This document shows, in pieces, positions 59,298 to 64,000 of a stretch of DNA of 64,000 bases (the first letter of the stretch is position 1; each line of letters starts with the position of its first letter). Source of the DNA: Quillaja saponaria (Eukaryota; Streptophyta; Magnoliopsida; Fabales; Quillajaceae); NCBI GenBank assembly GCA_029379385.1, contig CM055612.1, forward strand, positions 20,026,001 through 20,090,000, read 5' to 3'. A program made the position numbers and the translations under genes. The notes beneath the pieces are model-generated. The model ran no database searches and was not told the DNA's origin. It worked only from the letters and a program-made list of their open reading frames with translations.

Positions 59298-59307
59298 TAT
59301 ATATATT
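59298..59307 (+). promoter_or_regulatory. TATA box of the peroxidase gene
   Basis: TATATATATT lies 78-87 bp before the ATG at 59385, a usual distance for a plant leader of about 50 bp. The intervening DNA is pyrimidine-rich. No other TATA element lies closer. Confidence 0.6.
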
Positions 59308-59654
59308 CCATACTCATTTCACCATATTCTTTGGGCAAGCTCTCACTGTCTTCCTCTCTAAACCTCAATTAACTCAGCAAATCAATGAAGATGAGTTGTC
59401 ATGCTTCTTCATCCTCTTCCTTAACAACCTTTACTGCATTAGCTTTTTTTCTTCTCCTGTTTCCTTCAGGAAGTTCTTCTGCTAAACTCTCTATAAATTT
59501 CTATTCAAAAACTTGTCCTAATGTCTTAAACACTGTAAGATCTGTTGTTCATTCTGCAGTGTCAAAGGAACACCGCATAGGTGCATCACTCCTCCGCCTC
59601 CACTTCCATGACTGCTTTGTCAATGTAAAATTACCTAGTCGTTCTCTTTCTTTG

Positions 59655-59790
59655 CTTGTTTTTTATTTATTTATTTTTTTGGTAAATGGGGAGGTTGGGT
59701 TGGAACCCACAACTTAAGAGAGAGAAATGTCTAAAACCCGATAGCATGCAGCTAAGCTCTAAGTGGTTCTCTTTCTTTATTAGGTGACAA
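59655..59790 (-). repeat. SINE-like piece in peroxidase intron 1
   Basis: On the minus strand, TTAGAGCTTAGCTGCATGC (A-box-like) precedes GTGGGTTCCAACCC (B-box-like) and an A-rich end (T-rich on the plus strand at 59666-59682). This is the order of a tRNA-derived SINE with its tail. Boundaries are unsure. Confidence 0.4.
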
Positions 59791-60012
59791 CTATAGTGTA
59801 TATTAATTCCTACGTTGCAATTGGGTAGAGTTTTCTTAAATTTGGGGAAGAGTAGTACTAGTACATGGTTTTGTTGAATTCATTGTAGTTGAGGTTTCTA
59901 GTTATTTACTCATGGCTTCGAAAGAGACGCAGCTACAAATTAAGATAGTTTAGTAAATATATTTGGCAATACTGTTGAACATCAACATTTGACTAAGCAT
60001 GTTTCAAATTAA

Positions 60013-60138
<126 letters not shown>

Positions 60139-60833
60139 TAGTGTTGGTGTGGTGTCCTGTGCTGATATTTTAGCCATTGCTGCTCGTGACTCGACTGAAA
60201 TAGTGAGTAATTAATATTATCTAAATCTTTCTGTTAATCAAGCATACATAATTAATGGATCTATATGATTGAGTGACTTTGTTGTAGCTTGGAGGGCCAA
60301 GTTGGAAGGTTACACTTGGAAGAAGGGATTCAAAGACAGCCAGCTTTTCTGATGCAAATAGTGGTGTGATCCCACCTCCTACCTCTACTCTCAATAACCT
60401 CATCAATAGGTTCAAAACTAAAGGACTTTCTGCCAAGGACATGGTGGCTTTATCTGGTTAGCTAGTCTCTCACTTTCAACTCTCTCTTTCTTTATGTGAA
60501 CTTCTGTCCATAAAAAAGTCTCTATTATGTCCAATCGTCCTTTTTTTTTTTGTCTTTTAGGGTACAGAATATATAATTATTGATGTAAAAGTTTAACTGA
60601 ACAAAAAAATAATTTACAAACCTTAATCAAATTTAGTGCTACATTATCAACCTTTAACTTCATTTATTTTAAGTGCAAACTCGACTCTTATATTTGACAT
60701 AAAAATTGTCATATATTGATGACTAACTATCTTTATCGATTGAGATTTTCATCACAGGTATTATAGGATGCAAAACTAATTAGTATTCATATAATATTCT
60801 AGGTCAAGAAGAAAAAAAAAATGGAATCAAACG

Positions 60834-61245
60834 CACGACCTTTTAGTAGTAGTAAAGATTGTATCTTTTATTCAAAATTAGAGTTTTTACAACCAGGTTT
60901 TTCTCGGATGGTTCATGCTAATGCAAAAATTGTCTAAACTCCAAAGGTCTCTCACGTATGTGATCTTCAGTAGACTTGTATGAGTGATCTTGTGGACCTG
61001 ATAGCACTCTATAGCTAAAGTTAGTACGTTTCTAGAGAGAGAAATGAATATAGAGAGAAAGAGATTTCAGAATTTGAATACAGAGGAGAGCACTCAATCC
61101 TGTAGTGGTAATTATCCTTCCACAGTGGTGCCACATGTCGTTTTTGGATTGGCTTATATCAATCCAAAAGAGAAAAATCAAATCAACTTCACGACCTTTC
61201 AGTAGTAAAAGATTGTATCTTTTATTCAAGATTATAGAGTTTTCA
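60834..61245. repeat. Direct repeats of about 57 bp flanking 290 bp in peroxidase intron 3
   Basis: CACGACCTTT(T/C)AGTAGTA and AAGATTGTATCTTTTATTCAA occur at about 60834-60893 and 61187-61245, in the same orientation and with few differences. The DNA between them is unlike the repeats and could be an insertion or the rest of a tandem duplication. Confidence 0.75.
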
Positions 61246-61865
61246 TTAAAAAAAAAAGGTTATTTCCATCCATACATGTTCTGTTTATATTAATTAAATA
61301 TAAATTGATGGATCAGGAGCTCACACAATTGGGAGAGCAAGGTGCACAGTTTTCAGAACCCGAATATATAATGAAACCAACATAGACGGTGCATTTGCAA
61401 AGACAAGGCAGAAGAATTGTCCAAGAACTTCTGGCTCAGGGGATGACAATATAGCACCTCTGGATGTTTCAACACGAGATTTTTTTGATAACAAGTACTA
61501 CAAGAATCTCCTCAACAAAAAAGGGCTTCTTCATTCTGACCAGATACTCTTTAATGGTGGATCCACTGATTCTTTGGTTCGAACTTACAGTAGAAATGAT
61601 AAGACCTTTGATTCTGATTTTACTACTGCAATGATAAAGATGGGAAATATTCAACCCTTAACTGGGTCCAAAGGTGAGATTAGGAAAAACTGCAGGAAGC
61701 CCAATTAGCACATAAAGTTGGGTCCAAAGGTCGGGTTAGGAAGAATATGGGATGCACAATATGCCCAACAAGGAACTTAATAGTGTCAATTAAACTAGTA
61801 ACTTGTTGGTTTTAAATTGTTTGTAGTTGAAGATGGTATAATTTGCATTTTGATTAATGCAAATG

Positions 61866-61871
61866 AATAAA
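61866..61871 (+). terminator. Possible polyadenylation signal of the peroxidase
   Basis: AATAAA occurs about 160 nt after the TAG at 61706-61708, within an A/T-rich 3' region, a usual distance for a plant gene. Confidence 0.45.
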
Positions 61872-62144
61872 ATATGTCTTTTGTTTCAGAAATATAAATT
61901 TAGAAATAGCTTTTTATAGTTTAATAATTGTGTACAAGTTTCATCAGATTTGCTTTTCACCTTCTTTGATGTATCTTTTTAGCTATTCCTTATTCTGAAA
62001 TACTAATATCAAGGCCTAGCTGGAGACATCCTGAACACTACTGGGCCTAAAGTTTGGGCCCAGTTCTAGTAACACAGCTTGTGGCTTGCAGTGTTCTCAG
62101 TAGGATGGGGCTTGCAGTTAGCATTAATAAAATGAAAAAAAAGG
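61872..62144. other. Short downstream gap, no gene seen
   Basis: Contains GGGCCTAAAGTTTGGGCCCAG, a small worn inverted repeat (about 62043-62063), but no coding frame. Confidence 0.4.
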
Positions 62145-62510
62145 TTAGTGTTGCATTTGGAACTTAAAAAAAATATGTGGAATTCATTTCATTTGAAATG
62201 AACTTTTATGCTTGAAATTAATAAAATGATTTGGAATTTAAGTGAAATTTATTTGAGATTTATATTTTATTTAATTTTGAATTCTACACCAAATAGGTTA
62301 GGTTTCATTTTGTCGAATTCATTTTAGATACGTTATTATTTTGTCTAATTTCAAATGATATTTTTATTCTTAATATTACATATATTTTTTACTTAGATAA
62401 ATTGATGAGAAGATACCAACATTTATCTCACATGCTCACCTAATCAACTTTAAGTTTTTTTTCCTTTCTCTTAACTAGTTTTTTGTTCATTAAACCAAGG
62501 TTTTAAGAAC
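62145..62510. mobile_element. MITE-like element, second, partial copy
   Basis: This matches the right two-thirds of 41625-42190 in reverse complement. Shared blocks include GGAATTCATTTCAT, GAATTCTACACCA and AGGTTAGGTTTCATTTTGT. It has diverged by about a quarter, and its far end is missing. Confidence 0.6.
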
Positions 62511-64000
62511 TACGCCGATGATCAACTAGAAAATTTTGTCCGGTATTGGATCATTAGTTCAATCATGATCGGATTGGATGACATCATAAATATATTTGAA
62601 ATATTATACATATTACATAATTTTTTTTATTAATTATAAATGCTAAATACACACGAAAATAAAAGATAATAATTTAATATTTATTAAATAATAAGAAAAT
62701 CACATCACAAATAGTCAAATATAGTTATTAATAGTTAATACGATAACTGATAGGTTTATTGTGGATCATAACATTCAAGTTTTAACTCATGCGTCAAAAT
62801 ACAACATCGATATAAATGACAATTGCGTTACTATTTCTTTATATAAAATTAAAATATTTCACTAATCCTTAATACAAATAATTTTTTTTATTTTTTATTT
62901 TTACAAAACAAGTCAGTTCAATTAACCCACAGGCTTTGACTGGTCCAATCATGAAAACAATTCTTAGGTTCAACCTGTCTAATTTTTCACCTGGAAAACG
63001 ATCCAACCTATCCAATTTTTAATTAACATATTGAATAACAATTAATTTTTTTATTTTTTGTTCAATGTAATTTTAATTTTAGGCTTAATTACACTTTTGG
63101 TTCTTATAGTTTAATTTGGAGTTCAATTTAGTCCATCGAGTTTTAATTTGTTACAATTGGATCCCCATCATTTCAATTTGATGCAATTAAGTCCCTACCA
63201 TCAATATTCATCCAAATAAACACCAAATAATTTGACATAGACAAACAGTGTCCATCGTGCCCAATACATGGCTGACAATCACATTAAGTCTAACTCTCTC
63301 TCTCCCTAACTCAAAACGACCCGATTTCCTCTCCTGCCTAACCTTTTCATCCATGGTTGTATCTCTTAAGCTCTCTTCTAAAACCTTAAGTCTACAAACT
63401 CGTTCTCTACCATCTTCACTCCTTCAGAGTCTACTTTTCAACAATCATCTTAGCTTCCACTATCTCTTCTTCAATATCATCTCCTCTTAAAGTCTCAAAT
63501 CTCTACCTTAAGGTGCCAAGATCTCGACTCTGCTTTTTAGTCACTCTCTGATCCTTATCACTTCGAATTCTTATGTTATATGTCAATCAACAATGTTATA
63601 CTAATGATTCACTAATTTAGGTGATGGGACTTTGAAAATCTTTGCGATTAAGAAATTTTTCAATTCCTACTTTCAGATTACAAGGAAAATTCAGAACCGA
63701 ATTTCGAATCTTGGGTGCATTTTAGTGAAACTGAAGCTTATTCATTTGATAAAGCATGTGGGACGTTGAGATCAAAAGGGTCCTCTGTCATGGCTTCACT
63801 TCTTGATATGCAATTTTTGGGTCTGAAGGGATGAACAAGAATGGAAAATCTAAAAAGAAAGAAAAATATCAAACTCTATTTATCTACTCATGTGTTATGA
63901 AAAGGATTAGGAATGTAGATTTTTCTATTCTCGTTATCAAAAACTACAATTTTATCACCATATTCATCTTGTTTTCATTCAAGTCTTCCATTTTTTTTAG
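62511..64000. other. Repeat-derived intergenic DNA to the window edge
   Basis: At 63070-63240 the words TTTTGGTTCTTATAGTTTAA, TTTAGTCC and TTAAGTCCCTACCATC recur, the usual composition of the ends of plant non-autonomous transposons. A Ser/Leu-rich frame at 63248-63490 has no family features. The last 500 bp read no recognised protein. A gene may begin beyond 64000, but none is supported here. Confidence 0.45.

Noticed and set aside
63248..63490. 80-codon Ser/Leu-rich frame
   Set aside because: Low-complexity pyrimidine-rich DNA with no family features or start context.

Overview
The window is nuclear DNA from a flowering plant, most likely a woody eudicot. It is AT-rich, its genes are cut by GT-AG introns, and the gaps are packed with retrotransposons and DNA transposons of plant families. 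Species cannot be assigned from the sequence. No rRNA gene, tRNA gene, CRISPR array or organelle block was seen.

Layout. 0.6-6.6 kb: two degraded B3 (REM-type) transcription-factor genes on the minus strand, with tRNA-derived SINE-like pieces between them. 7.9-16.3 kb: an intact 11-coding-exon protein kinase of the GRIK/SnAK family (398 aa), which activates SnRK1; a perfect 13-bp hairpin lies about 1.1 kb upstream of its ATG. 17.0-26.0 kb: a 15-exon TIC110 gene (chloroplast inner-envelope import component) with every splice site kept but ten frame-breaking indels. 27.9-28.5 kb: a 5'-truncated class III peroxidase pseudogene (minus), next to an LTR-like block with minisatellites. 31.9-33.3 kb: an intact BLOS1 gene (BLOC-1 subunit 1, minus, 151 aa). 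33.8-38.4 kb: a decayed Ty1/copia element with both LTRs. 38.7-43.0 kb: tandem repeats, a 1-kb element with about 240-bp terminal inverted repeats, and a MITE. 44.0-48.2 kb: a complete PIF/Harbinger element with TTA target duplication. 48.5-51.3 kb: an LTR-like block. 51.7-57.9 kb: two copies of one segment, each hit by different transposons (a Helitron and a repeat block in the first, a MITE in the second), with an L1 LINE following the first. 59.4-61.7 kb: a 4-exon class III peroxidase with a single lesion in exon 2.

The genes do not form a pathway. GRIK (energy signalling), TIC110 (plastid protein import), BLOS1 (endosomal sorting) and peroxidase (cell wall and reactive oxygen) are independent housekeeping or stress genes. 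The striking theme is decay: only GRIK and BLOS1 read cleanly from start to stop. The other gene-like units carry frameshifts or stops, reflecting either true pseudogenisation or residual indel errors in the assembly. No previously undescribed biological system could be supported. The most useful leads are the TIC110 lesions, the duplicated 5' segment of the peroxidase locus with its independent insertions, and the long-TIR element at 39.4-40.4 kb.
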